In this document: positions 54,212-64,000 of the stretch, in pieces
Numbering within the stretch: position 1 is the first letter of the stretch
How the letters are laid out: every line of letters begins with the position of its first letter
From: Aricia agestis
Taxonomy: Eukaryota > Arthropoda > Insecta > Lepidoptera > Lycaenidae
DNA length: 64,000 nucleotides
Assembly (NCBI RefSeq): GCF_905147365.1
Contig: NC_056406.1
Location: forward strand, 4,352,501 to 4,416,500
Direction: 5' to 3'
Made by a program: the position numbers and the translations under genes
Notes under the pieces: model-generated
Databases searched by the model: none
Told to the model about the DNA's origin: nothing
Seen by the model: the letters and a program-made list of their open reading frames with translations, nothing else

Positions 54212-55689
54212 GTATTCTGTTGACATAAATAGACAGTCATTGTTGTTCGTAAAAAGTAAAAAGAAAATAAAAGAAAGAAAACTAAAATCTGCACCCCTTG
54301 AAAATTATTTCTGCCGGCATCCACCATGGAACTGTAAATTTTAGACCCTTTTAAAACAACGTTCCATTGGTTTGTATTGTTTTAGAATTTAATTTTAATG
54401 ATATTATGTTGATCTATATATTGTTGCAGGTGAATCACCAGCCATGAGCCAGAGAAATCAAGAATTTCATCCACAGTTACAACATCGATGTTAAATTACA
54501 TAGAATATAATTACATAGAAGTATAGAAGAATCGACAGCAGCACAATATATTATAATTCAATATGTAGATAATTCAGAGTTGCAAACAGTTCCACTTGAC
54601 AGTCATCAAAATGAGCTAGGCACCCCTCTAAACACAGACGCAAATCAGATTGAAAATTGTCTGAAAATAATTATTGACAATCAAAATAAGTTAGCACTAT
54701 TAACAAATGGTTTAGAAGAAAATCAAAGCAAAATTTTCCGCCAATTGGCAAATCTAACTATGCAAATTGATAAGGGTTTTTCATGTTGTAATCAAACCAA
54801 AAATAATGATGTGGTTACATTGGGCGAGTCTAACCCGGTTGAAAGCAAGGCTTTTATAATAAAGCCTATTGATTCTGCTCAGGAGTCAGTCTAAAATAAA
54901 AAATGTTAAAGCAGTAGTCTTTTGTATATGCTCACACTTCACAGTCGGATAAAGGCACATGAACATGTGCATCAAAGTATTGGATTTATTAATATGTGAG
55001 AGAAAAACTTTGTAACCCTTTTTACGAAAAATGGGGAAACGTAGGTGCATGAAATTTCGCACAGTTATAGTTTATATGGTGAAGGAGTGCATCGAGCTAA
55101 TATTATTTTAAAATTATGCTTTTATCATATACATTTTTAACAAATAAAACGTTACACACACTACGACACTACTACTAGGAAAAATGACAGATTTTTGAGT
55201 GACAAGCCTATACATACGAATTATACTCTTTTATTTATGGTTGAAGTCAACAGTGTTGACAACAAGTTGACAAATTAAAAATGGATTATAGTTTTTTTTA
55301 TTGAATCTAAGATACTATTAGACAATGCTATGCTTACACGGCCAGTCTGAGATCAGCTAAGTCCCAGAGACAAGAGTTGAAAAAAAATGATAAAGTCATA
55401 TTTTTTACAAAATATAGGTACTAGTCCTAATGTCGTTGAAACTAAGGTCGAATTTCGACCATTGGGCGATCTCTAGTTGGATTTATTCTTTCCTCGAGAA
55501 TTCTTATGTAAGTGCTCTTGGACAGGCGGAAGCAGAGGCGTGAAGAGGAAAAAAATGGACTAGAAGGATATATTATGCACATCCTAAACTTTTTCTGTGA
55601 TTTAGTACGTTCATGGGATAAAACTTATACTGCGAAAAATTTTTCAAAATTGTCTTAAAAAATTCTGTTATAAGGAAACTTAATAAAAA
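54212..55689. other. AT-rich stretch with one unplaced ORF (54580-54894)
   Basis: A frame open from about 54525 to 54894 contains LDSHQNELGTPLNTDANQIE, NCLKIIIDNQNKLALLTNGL and KIFRQLANLTMQIDKGF. It has a heptad-like pattern of Leu/Ile suited to a short coiled coil. A 'tgttgcag' 3' splice-like site lies at 54430. I do not recognise the protein, and it may be the end of a transposon gene. The rest holds no gene that I can support. Confidence 0.35.
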
Positions 55690-57960
55690 TAAAAGAGCTT
55701 CAAGAAAACAGGAGAACCAAAAAAGCTGCACCTAAATTAAAGATGAATATACCTGATGATCCTTTAGCTGGGCCGTCTAGTAACATTGAATGGAACCAGA
55801 GAAATCAAGATCACCAAGCAGAAACTGATTTAGACAAAAAAAAACACTGCACTAAATGACACCGAAGCAGAAGAATAATTTCTTTGTTAATGCCTTTTAC
55901 AAAATTAAGAGTGTACCTTTACTCTTTTACTCTTAATAATCATGTAATAAGTAACGTTACCTACATTTCAATCTTACTAATAATGTGATTTTTGAATTAC
56001 AGAGGGTGACTGGTATAAACTACAAAATTCTAGAATAAGTTATTTAATTCCTGATTATTAAAATGTAAAACTTTAACATAAGTACCCATAAAGTAATGTA
56101 AATACAGCGTGTAAATCCAATATAAGCAAAAATTGTAACAGTGGTTAAAGCAGGCCTAATAATATATTATTATTTATTATATTTGGATAACTTTTGTCTA
56201 AAAATATTAAATAAATGGGGTTTGATTAGGTACAATTATAGCTTAATACACTGAACTTAAGAAAATAAATACTTATACAAAAAAATTTTTGCTTATTTAG
56301 TCCCCTATGGCCTATACGAATAGCTAAATATTTTATATAAAAATAAATATCATTTGCATTTATAAGAAAAATAAGAAACGCTCTCAAATTTCTTCATACA
56401 TTTTCGCCGTATCAAGAACGCGACGAGCGTCGTAACCGCCACTGTACAAGGCGCGCTGATATTGAATTTTATTTTAATGTCCTTAACGTCGATATTCGTA
56501 CTGACCTGCTAATTTTTGTCATAATTTTTGTGATAGCGTCCTTGCATGTCTCATCGCAATCTCATAAATCGGCAGTCAACGATGCAAAAATGTTTATCAG
56601 AGCAAATGCCTGTGGATATATTACTGATGAACACGGCTCATCATAAAGAAATAGAGAATAAAAAAATAATGGCATCTATAATATCATCAGTTATTTTTGT
56701 GGCACTCATGACTTGGCTTTGAGGGGTAAAGAAAATCATGAAGGCGTTCTTGAAGACCTTCAATCTGGCGATCAAGATTTGAAACAGCACTTGGAACATG
56801 GCAAAAAATGCGATGTATACTTCCCCATATATTCAAAATTAAATTATTCATTTGTGCAGCTTGGTTGTAAAGAATGTTAGAATACAGGTTGCAAAGAAAG
56901 CTTATGCGTATAGTGTCTGAATAGCAGATGAGTCATGTGACATAGCTGGAAGAGAGCAGCTTTCTATTGGAATCCGTTTTTATGACGAAGGTACAAATAT
57001 GATCCCACAAGAATTTCTGGGATTCGTAGAATTGATTGCAATTGATGCTAATGCTATAGCATAAGCAACTGATAAGTTTTTAGAAAACGTAGGACTTGAA
57101 CCTGATAGGTGCATTAGTCAAGATTACGATGGGTGTTGGCGGCATTCAGAAAAAACTGAGAGAGAAATATAAAAAAACGTTATATTTTCATTGTGCAAGC
57201 CACAGGCTTAATTTAGTAATAAATTATTTGAATCAAGTGCTATAAATACGGAACACAATCGGCACGATAAATGATATTATAAATTTTATCCGAGAACCTT
57301 CTTTAAGAAGAAAATATGTTCCAAATATTCCGGCTTTATGTATGTTTATTAATGGACTTGCAAATATATCTACAGAAGGAAATGGTGCTGCAACGAAAAA
57401 TGCTTATCAGTTACATTCTGCTGCTTGTTGCTACTAAATCAGTATTCATTATATGCGTTACATTGATAGCCAAATATTCAGGTATATTGGAACCTGTTGC
57501 CAATGCATTACAATCGAAGGCTATCGATATGTACACGTGCATGAATCATATCAAGAGAATTATTTCTGTTATTAAAGATCATCGCGATAAAGCAGACGAA
57601 GAGAGTCAGACTATTTTAGATATTTTACATAGAATTGCAAATACCATTGGCACTGATTTGCAAATCTCACGTGTATTGCATGTCGCCAGCAACATCGGTC
57701 CAATCGCCCAGCTGAAAGTTTATGTAATTTTCGGAAGCGGTCAGTTAACATTCCTTATTTAGATTTTCTAATGAACATTGACCAGCTTTAAGTTTAACGT
57801 CGTTACATCCAAATTCGATGCTAAATATATCACCGGTTGAATTTAAAGAAAAATCGCAAGAGTTCTGCCAGTACTATGATCTTCCTCTATTTGAGCATGA
57901 AGCGGAAAAATTTTGGAAAGATAAAGGTATGGAAAGAGAAGGTCTAGAAAAAATAGACCC
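55690..57960 (+). pseudogene. DUF4371 hAT-type transposase, heavily decayed
   Basis: Scattered pieces in several frames but in the right order for the DUF4371/ZMYM-like hAT family: KMNIPDDPLAGPSSNIEW (55740), ALRGKENHEGVLEDLQSGDQ (56720), DLKQHLEHGKKCDVYF, ESCDIAGREQLSIGIRFYDE (56925), QEFLGFVELIAIDAN, FLENVGLEPDRCISQDYDG (57080), YFHCASHRLNLVINYLNQV (57185), KDHRDKADEESQTILDILHR, and ISPVEFKEKSQEFCQYYDLP (57830). More than ten stops or frame changes. The hATC part is missing. Family call from the conserved DUF4371 blocks. Confidence 0.65.
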
Positions 57961-58148
57961 CCTCCCCCACTATATAGAATCCTAGCGACGCCCCTGGTTG
58001 ACAATGATTGGCATTTCTTAATTCTTGCATGTATTCAGGCCCCTTTTTGCATAAAGTATACGGTATGCATCTATTCGGGTCAAATTTAGTAGAATTGGAA
58101 AAAAAATTGACACAGTTACTCGAATCTACTAGTACAAGCGCTACTCAC
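57961..58148. other. Start of the large downstream intron of the TLDc gene
   Basis: The donor GTGAGT on the minus strand is at 58148-58143. The sequence left of it is transposon-derived. No exon is seen. Confidence 0.6.
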
Positions 58149-61100
58149 CAGGCCGTTGGGCAGCGTTTTGGTGTGGTGGTTGAGGTACTGGTAGTGGTCG
58201 TTGTAGCCGGTGGCGGGGTAGACGCGCATGCGCGGCGCGCACGTGAACAGGAACGACTCGTCGCTGCCGGCGAAGGCGGGGCCGAACGCCCACGACGCCG
58301 GCGCGTACCCCCCGAATATGTACCCGCTCGAGTCCTCCACTATCACTATCGACGGACCCTGGTCGATTATACGACCTGAAACGTGATTATAGATATATAA
58401 ATACTAAGGTACTTATATGAAAATAACGAGATATTGTTTTCATATTCTACAATTTTATAAAAAGACGTATTGTGCCTTGATTCACGTAAATGAATAATTA
58501 TGGATGTCAAAAGTACTGCGAAATTTACGGCCTGCAAGTTCTATGAGCTCGACTTTGACTGGCCCCGCTCCCGCGTGTCTCATATCATATTTATGAGGTG
58601 AGATAGCACTAGGCAATGCATCATGCAGCACGTCACAGCCAAACATAAAGTATGTCGCACTACGCGGCAGCGTGTCACCTCGTTCCGTTACAGTTTAGTT
58701 ACGCCTAGCGTGGTTTCGCCTTCAAGGTACTCGTACATCGATTCAACGCTTACTCAACTCATAGTATTATTTTGAAAGGTAGGTTTATATTGTGTAAATC
58801 AAGAACGACAACAGCTTGTAAAAGACCGCAGACTTTGTGTGGCTCATCAACAACGCATCTAAGCGATAGAAAGGCCTTATCATACTAGCGGTTGGCGAGC
58901 GATTTTAGGACGGAGAGCCCTCCCGTCCTAAAATCACTCGCCGACCGCCCGCGCAGCAAATACGTCGCAAAAGCACGACACGACACAGCCGCGACAAAAC
59001 GGTTCGGTGTACAGCAAACTCTCTAGTGTCAGCAGGTCGGTACTGACCGGTCATAGTGGAGAAGCTCTCGCCGTGTATGTGCGTGGAGAAGAGGAACCGC
59101 CAGCGGTGCCGGTGCTGCTGCGGCAGGTGGCTGTTGATCCACACTACGTGCGACAGGTCCGTGAACGCCGGGTAGTCAGGCATCGCCTCCAGACCTGCAC
59201 CACATTTTATTTACTCTCGTTAGGGACTGTCCGCACTGCGAATTTTAACCGCGCGGATTTTTTTTCGCAGTCCTATAACACATTGAACGTTTGTCCACTT
59301 TAAATATTAACGCTCTGACACCTTTTTTATTTGCATATATAAGGTTTTTGTACTTTTTATGTGATTTAAAAATTATGTTCGGCGTCTTCACTTTTTTGAC
59401 AAGCTATATAATATTATGTATATTATGCGTACCGTCGGGCGCGGGTATGAGGGAGGGCGCTGCGGGATGCGGGGCGGGCGCGTCGTCGGCGCGTCGCACG
59501 CCGTACAGCGTCTCGAACACCAACTCCGCCAGTTGCCTCAGCAGGATGTTCGACTGCAGCCTGTGGACACCGTTATGGTATAGAGGTTATTGCGGCTGTA
59601 CACAATCGTCGAGACACCCCGAGACAGAGACGCTCTCGTCCTTGTCTCGTTGGCTCTCGCGAGGAAAACATGTACGGCCGAGGATCTCGTCAGAAGTGTG
59701 TACAGCCTCCATCAAATATATCGCATACTCCTGTTCACCAACTTGCTTAGTGTAAATGGTCGCCACTCGACGTGAAGAAGTTAAGTCAGATTTTTATAAT
59801 ATCAAAACGAGATAATGCTTTCGCACTACATCGGATCCCGAGATTCACGTTTTGAAATATTAATATCCGATCACTAGTATTCTCGAGGGTTCGGACCTAA
59901 TTCGGATCGGTTATAGTGCGAAAGCGTTCTAAGTGGCAAACAATAGTGACTTACCAAAACCATATAAGTTCTAGTCATACCTTGACGTGCTTGTTCAGAC
60001 ACAGCGGGAACCGCGCAGTTTGGACCCATGCGTTTAACCGCTCGCAGCTTATTACGGCGTTGTATTACAATGTTCACACTTAACCGCACGGTTTCTGCGC
60101 CGTGCGCGGGAATCGCGCAGTTCATATTTAGTACACTCGGCCAAGCTGCACTGTACAGTTATTCTAACCAACATTAACAACAATACTCACCACTTAGTGA
60201 GCTGGCTGGCGCTGCATACGTGGTGCGGCGCGTCGAGGTCCGGCGCGGCGCTGGCGGCGGCCGCCTCGCCCAGCGCCTGCACCTGCGACGCGCCCGCACG
60301 GAACCCCTTCTCCAGCCAGCGGGCGCCGCGCGCCGCGCACGTCCCGCCCCCGGCCCCGCCCCCAGCCCCACCCCCAGCTCCACCCTTCACCATCTTGATA
60401 TAAGTGGAGACTATGCTCTCGCAATACTGAAACAAAAATAATGAATTGTAGCTAAAAGATATCACATGCATTACCTATTAGACTAGAAATATTAAAGACG
60501 GGTCTATATTTTTACATGAAATTTACATTTACAAAAAATGGAGAGAGCCCCAGGCCCAGACAAAGTACCAAACGAAATCCTAAAAGGCACCATCAGTGAA
60601 CTCGTACCTGTTCTTACCACAATATTTAACGACATACTAAAGACCTGCACAATACCGAAGCAATGGAAAACATCGCATATCATCTTAATACACAAGAAAG
60701 GTTCTAAAGAAGACTTAGGGAGCTACAGACCAATAAGTCTCTTGTCAAATATCTACAAGGTCTTCTTTAAAGTTATCTTAGACAGAATCAACAAACAGCT
60801 GGATGAAAGTCAACCGAAAGAGCAAGCAGGATTCAGGAAAAACTTTTCTACGTTAGACCACATACACACAGTAAAGCAGATAATAGAGAAGTACAATGAA
60901 TACAAGAAGGAACTGTATATGGCATTCATTGATTACTCAAAGGCCTTCGACAGCATAAGTCATAAAGCGATCTGGAAAAGCCTAGACCAGCAAGGCATAC
61001 CCGTTACTTATACTGATATCATCAAAAACATATACCTAATAAGATTTGCTGACGATATAATTATCTTTGAAGAAACCCCAAACAACCTTGAAACAATAAA

Positions 61101-63915
61101 AGCTCTTGACACAGAAAGCAAAAAAGTAGGCCTCAGCATGAATAAAGGACAAAACCAAAGTACTTACAAACTCCAAGCAAATCACCATAAAAGTTGACGA
61201 TCAATCTCTCGAATACGTAAAAGATTACATCTACCTTGGACAACTAATCTCCCATGAAAACCAGACCACAAAAGAAGTCAACCGTAGAATTGCAAATGGT
61301 TGGAAGAAGTACTGGTCGCTCAAAGAAATATTTAAATCTGACATGAGTTTAACCGTAAAAAAGAAAGCATTCAACACCTGTATCCTACCCGTTATAACAT
61401 ATGGCTGTGAAACCTGGGCCCTCACAAAACAACACAGAGAAAAGTTGGAATGATGCCAGAGATCCATGGAGAGAAGCATGCTTGGTATAAAGAGACAAGA
61501 CAGGATCAGAAACACTACAATAAGAGAAAAAACAAAAGTAATAGACATACTTACTCAAATAGACCAAAGAAAGTGGAGATGGGCCGGACACATGGCTAAG
61601 AGACAAACAAAATAAATGGAGCACAGCCATCACTCGCTGGTACCCGAGAGATGGTAAACGGAGTAGAGGTCGCCAACAAACCAGATGGGGAGATGATCTA
61701 GCATTAACAGCTGGACGCCACTGGAGAAGAGTAGAACTAGACAGAACTGAGTGGAAAAGGCTGGAGGAGGCCTATGCCGAGAGGCACACTGACCTTCGAG
61801 ACATCTTATAGCTTGAAGGCAGAATAAGAGGCTATCATCATCATCATATTTTTACATTGTGAATTAGGATATTTCGATATGCATCCTCACTGCAGAGCAT
61901 TCGCGTGTAATGTAACATTACAGAGATCAGTAAAGGAGGAGAACCGACAACATGTATGTAACATCTTATAACATCAATGCACTTTTTTCTCTTTTACTTT
62001 CACTCAAAGTTAAGTACTCACAGTGAGGAAGCCTCATAAGGATTACTAACTTTGATCCGATGAATAAAATCATTTTGATCTAGATAAATCCAATATAAAA
62101 CCACGGCAAAACTACATTAAACATTACATCATATTATAAAGACTCAAAACGTTTTAATTTCAATATTGATTTGAACATGAATATGAGATGTTAACAAATA
62201 GAATTAGGTGCCGTTGGAAAACTTTAATCTTTTCATTTACCACAAGTCATAACACACAAACTGTTTATGCGAAACTACATTGATCACGGTGACGTAAAGA
62301 TTTAAAAATTCGATGTGGTCGTGTTGAAAGATGTTGATGGATAGTTTGATGTACCGCGTAAAATTTACACAATATTATTTCTACAAAACGAGCGAAGACA
62401 AAAGTGTGATAAAAAATAGCATAGGCATTAGGCATTCATGACAATAAAAATTCCTTCCGCTCGGCGGCTCGCGTAAATGGGAATTATCCGCGGACACCAA
62501 TCCATTATCCATACAATATATTTCCGCAAAAAATGTAGCCTAAAATGCCTAAAATGTAGTCCTTCCTCGTGCTCTACTCTCTATCTGCACGGTGCGCCAA
62601 ATCACTATATAGTATAATACAAAATCGCTTTTTCTGTCCTCATATCCCTTTGTTCCCTTTAATCTTTGAAACTACGCAACGGATTTTGATGCAGTTTTCT
62701 TTAATAGATAGAGTGATTAAAGAGGAAGGTTTATTAGTATAATAACAATCACTTAATAGTGGAGAAATACTGTAATATTTGTGGTGGATGTCGTAAATAA
62801 TTACATTTTCCTCTTACGTTGCAAACACAGGCTGAACCCTACGAGATTTAACAAAATAATGTACTAAGTATTGTACACAATGAAAAGGCCTACAGAAAAT
62901 TTCGCGATAACATTTTTTTGTCATTTACTTTTTACTACAAATAATGGCTAATTTTCGAAGCGATTTTAATCAATACGGCATTAATCCTTATTCAATTAAA
63001 TACTTTAAATACATTGTTGATTTAATATAGATCTATGTAGCCCTTTACAGCGTATGATTTAAATGAATATTTTCGAAGATATTATTACTGATTTAAAAAT
63101 TGCGGGCCGTAGCTTTTGCGGCGGTACCGTCCATTAATGCGGACCACGGGTAGTAATGAATACAAATCAAAACTACTGAATCGATTTTAATCATTTTTTC
63201 AGTGACTGACATAGGCTATTGTATGTATATTTTATACCCTTGCGAAGCCGGGGCGGGTCGCTAGTAACTTAATAACTTGACTTACTTCCTTGAGCAGCTG
63301 GTAGGGCAGTTCCGCCTCCTCGCTGTAGTCCATGCCCAGACAGTTGTACGTCGCGATCAGACGCTCCTCCACCGTGCCTAAAAACCATCATGATACTCCA
63401 GTTAACCAATTACGCCTAGACCTACTGTATTATACAGGTTACTCCAGACAAATTGGGTACTTGATAGTGCAGAAATTTTAGTAGCGTTTGCATCGAGACG
63501 AGACGCGATGCGGCACTTAATATAAATTGCATGGTGCGCTGCTTAGCCTGATGCAGGTTGAAATTTGAGCACCGAGAATGAAGCTATCTTTGCCATAGCA
63601 AAAAAAATATTTTTAAACAATAGTATAACATTAGCGTCGTGAATCGCTGCTTTCGAAAATAAAGCATCGCGTCTCGGCTGCCATCATTTTGGTGTAAGAC
63701 TCTTGGGGCCTCCGCTGGCTAAAGCAAACACACCGTCAACTAGCAGAGGCCCTTATTGCTGTTGCGAAAAAAAGTGTCTCACCTCTAACGTTGAAGACGT
63801 AGAGCTCGGCGAAGCGGTTGAAGTCGACGCTCTGCGCCTTCTGCTGGCCGCTGCCGAACAGGAAGTTGGTGAGGTACTGCGCCAGCCGCGGATCCATTTG
63901 CGGACCCCAGAATTT
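58149..63915 (-). CDS. MEAK7: TLDc-domain protein, MEAK7/TLDC1-like, partial
   Basis: Host gene. Six minus-strand exons with GT-AG borders and agreeing phases: 63915-63783, 63377-63286, 60426-60191, 59560-59433, 59194-59048, 58375-58149 (321 codons). Pre-TLDc helical part: MDPRLAQYLTNFLFGSGQQK, FNRFAELYVFNVRG, ERLIATYNCLGMDY, YCESIVSTYIKMVKG, then a Gly-rich insert, LRQLAELVFETLYG. TLDc domain: RWRFLFSTHIHGESFSTMTG, GPSIVIVEDSSGYIFGGYAP, FLFTCAPRMRVYPATGYND and YQYLNHHTKTLPNGL, stopping before the GMGGQ... C-terminal third. Human MEAK7 works in alternative mTOR signalling at lysosomes; that function here is inference. More exons lie right of 63966, and the last exon(s) left of 58148 were not found. 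OXR1/NCOA7-type TLDc proteins are less likely because of the pre-domain region. Confidence 0.82.
58376..59047. other. Intron with a 59-bp inverted repeat
   Basis: Contains 'cggttggcgagcgatttt' and 'aggacgg' at 58889-58913, mirrored by 'ccgtcctaaaatcactcg' and 'ccgaccg' at 58923-58947, an imperfect stem of about 25 bp with a 9-base loop. No ORF. Confidence 0.6.
59561..60190. other. Intron with GC-rich short motifs
   Basis: Short motifs such as 'accgcgcag', 'aaccgcacgg' and 'atcgcgcag' recur at 60005-60125, related to 'aaccgcgcggat' at 59240 in the neighbouring intron. Possibly the decayed ends of a dispersed element. 'gtgcgaaagcg' and its complement face each other at 59815-59930. Confidence 0.4.
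60518..61845 (+). mobile_element. 5'-truncated LINE with 12-bp target duplication
   Basis: Flanked by ATATTTTTACAT at 60506-60517 and 61846-61857. It lies antisense in an intron of the TLDc gene and ends in (ATC)n. The RT sequence (60538-61197) has APGPDKVPNEILKG, IPKQWKTSHIILIHKKG, YRPISLLSNIYKVFFKVILD, EQAGFRKNFSTLDHIHTVKQ, YMAFIDYSKAFDSI and RFADDIIIFEE. Between KNIY and LIRFADD, the usual 'GVRQGDPLSPKLF' block is absent, an internal deletion. After 61190 the frame shifts and the C-terminal part continues with DYIYLGQLIS, NRRIANGWKKYW, ILPVITYGCETWALTKQ and RKWRWAGHMAKR, with stops. An endonuclease domain is not present. Confidence 0.88.
61858..63285. other. Intron with retroposon fragments
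   Basis: No exon is seen. 62630-62720 (caacggattttgatgcagtt) and 63105-63268 (gcgggccgtagc... to gcgaagccggggcgggtcgctagta) are tails of dispersed lepidopteran repeats. The rest is AT-rich. Confidence 0.6.
63378..63782. other. Intron between the two rightmost exons of the TLDc gene
   Basis: No ORF of note. A local inverted similarity, 'gcatcgagacgagacgcgatg' against 'gcatcgcgtctcggctgcc', brackets 63490-63680, so a small MITE may lie here. Confidence 0.4.
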
Positions 63916-64000
63916 CTGCAGGTCAAAAATACTATGAGGAAAGATGGCACCGATCATCTGGTGTGATGCGCAAATATGTATCGCTTGGGTTTACAGCGTA

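Noticed and set aside
58008..58379. Plus-strand open frame of 123 codons opposite the TLDc exon
   Set aside because: The minus strand encodes a clear TLDc domain with splice sites. The plus frame has no motif.
60174..60471. Open frames in the other frames and strand of the Gly-rich TLDc exon
   Set aside because: The splice phases of the six-exon model identify the coding frame. The others are shadows.

Overview
The window looks like nuclear DNA of an insect, most likely a moth or butterfly. Genes have GT-AG introns and the base composition is AT-rich. It carries dispersed repeats that I recognise as lepidopteran: the 'agctgacccggtgaacttcg' retroposon tail, the 'gttatagcggcaacag ... (CAGA)n' repeat, and the 'gcgaagccggggcgggtcgctagta' tail. 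I found no bacterial operons, tRNA, rRNA or CRISPR array.

Only one host gene is supported. It lies on the minus strand at 58149-63915, as six exons whose splice phases all agree, and encodes a TLDc-domain protein that best fits MEAK7/TLDC1. Its 5' exons lie right of the window. The last exon seen ends inside the TLDc domain at a splice donor at 58148, and I found no later exon. Bases 1-58148 may therefore all be one very large intron filled with transposons.

Layout from left to right. 1-1529: a broken PIF/Harbinger transposase gene. 1412-12816: two tandem copies of a 5.7 kb unit that differ, as far as I could see, only by small indels. Each holds a hAT C-terminal fragment, an IS630/Tc1-mariner-type pseudogene, a Crypton-like fragment and a DUF4817-type transposase fragment. 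12736-16518: an unrecognised acidic ORF and a multi-exon remnant of a large insect DDE transposase family. 16767-21364: two tandem copies of a 2.3 kb unit holding a second Harbinger-type pseudogene and the left end of a hAT element. 21027-23585: that hAT element, with 8-bp target duplications.

23594-28735: two copies of a short DNA element. The first is split by a Harbinger element (23776-27289) whose MADF gene and transposase gene lie on opposite strands, each with its second exon in the other's intron. 29173-30123: a BEL/Pao remnant. 30649-31382: a foldback element.

31411-51630 is a three-level nest. A gypsy/errantivirus-type LTR element with gag, pol and an env-like gene is interrupted in pol by a DNA transposon (34516-47925). 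That transposon is itself interrupted by a LINE fragment (about 37405-37917) and by an autonomous-type Helentron (38826-47300) encoding an OTU protease, Rep, a Pif1-like helicase and an endonuclease. The Helentron ends match a short repeat that I recall as very common in Lepidoptera.

51949-57960 holds decayed transposase pseudogenes (an unplaced family, Harbinger-type, mariner, DUF4371/hAT). A LINE sits in an intron of the host gene at 60518-61845. Nearly every transposon gene here carries frameshifts or stops; the Harbinger and hAT elements and the Helentron are the least damaged.

All calls rest on reading motifs by eye. No database search was possible, so family names for degraded elements are judgements.
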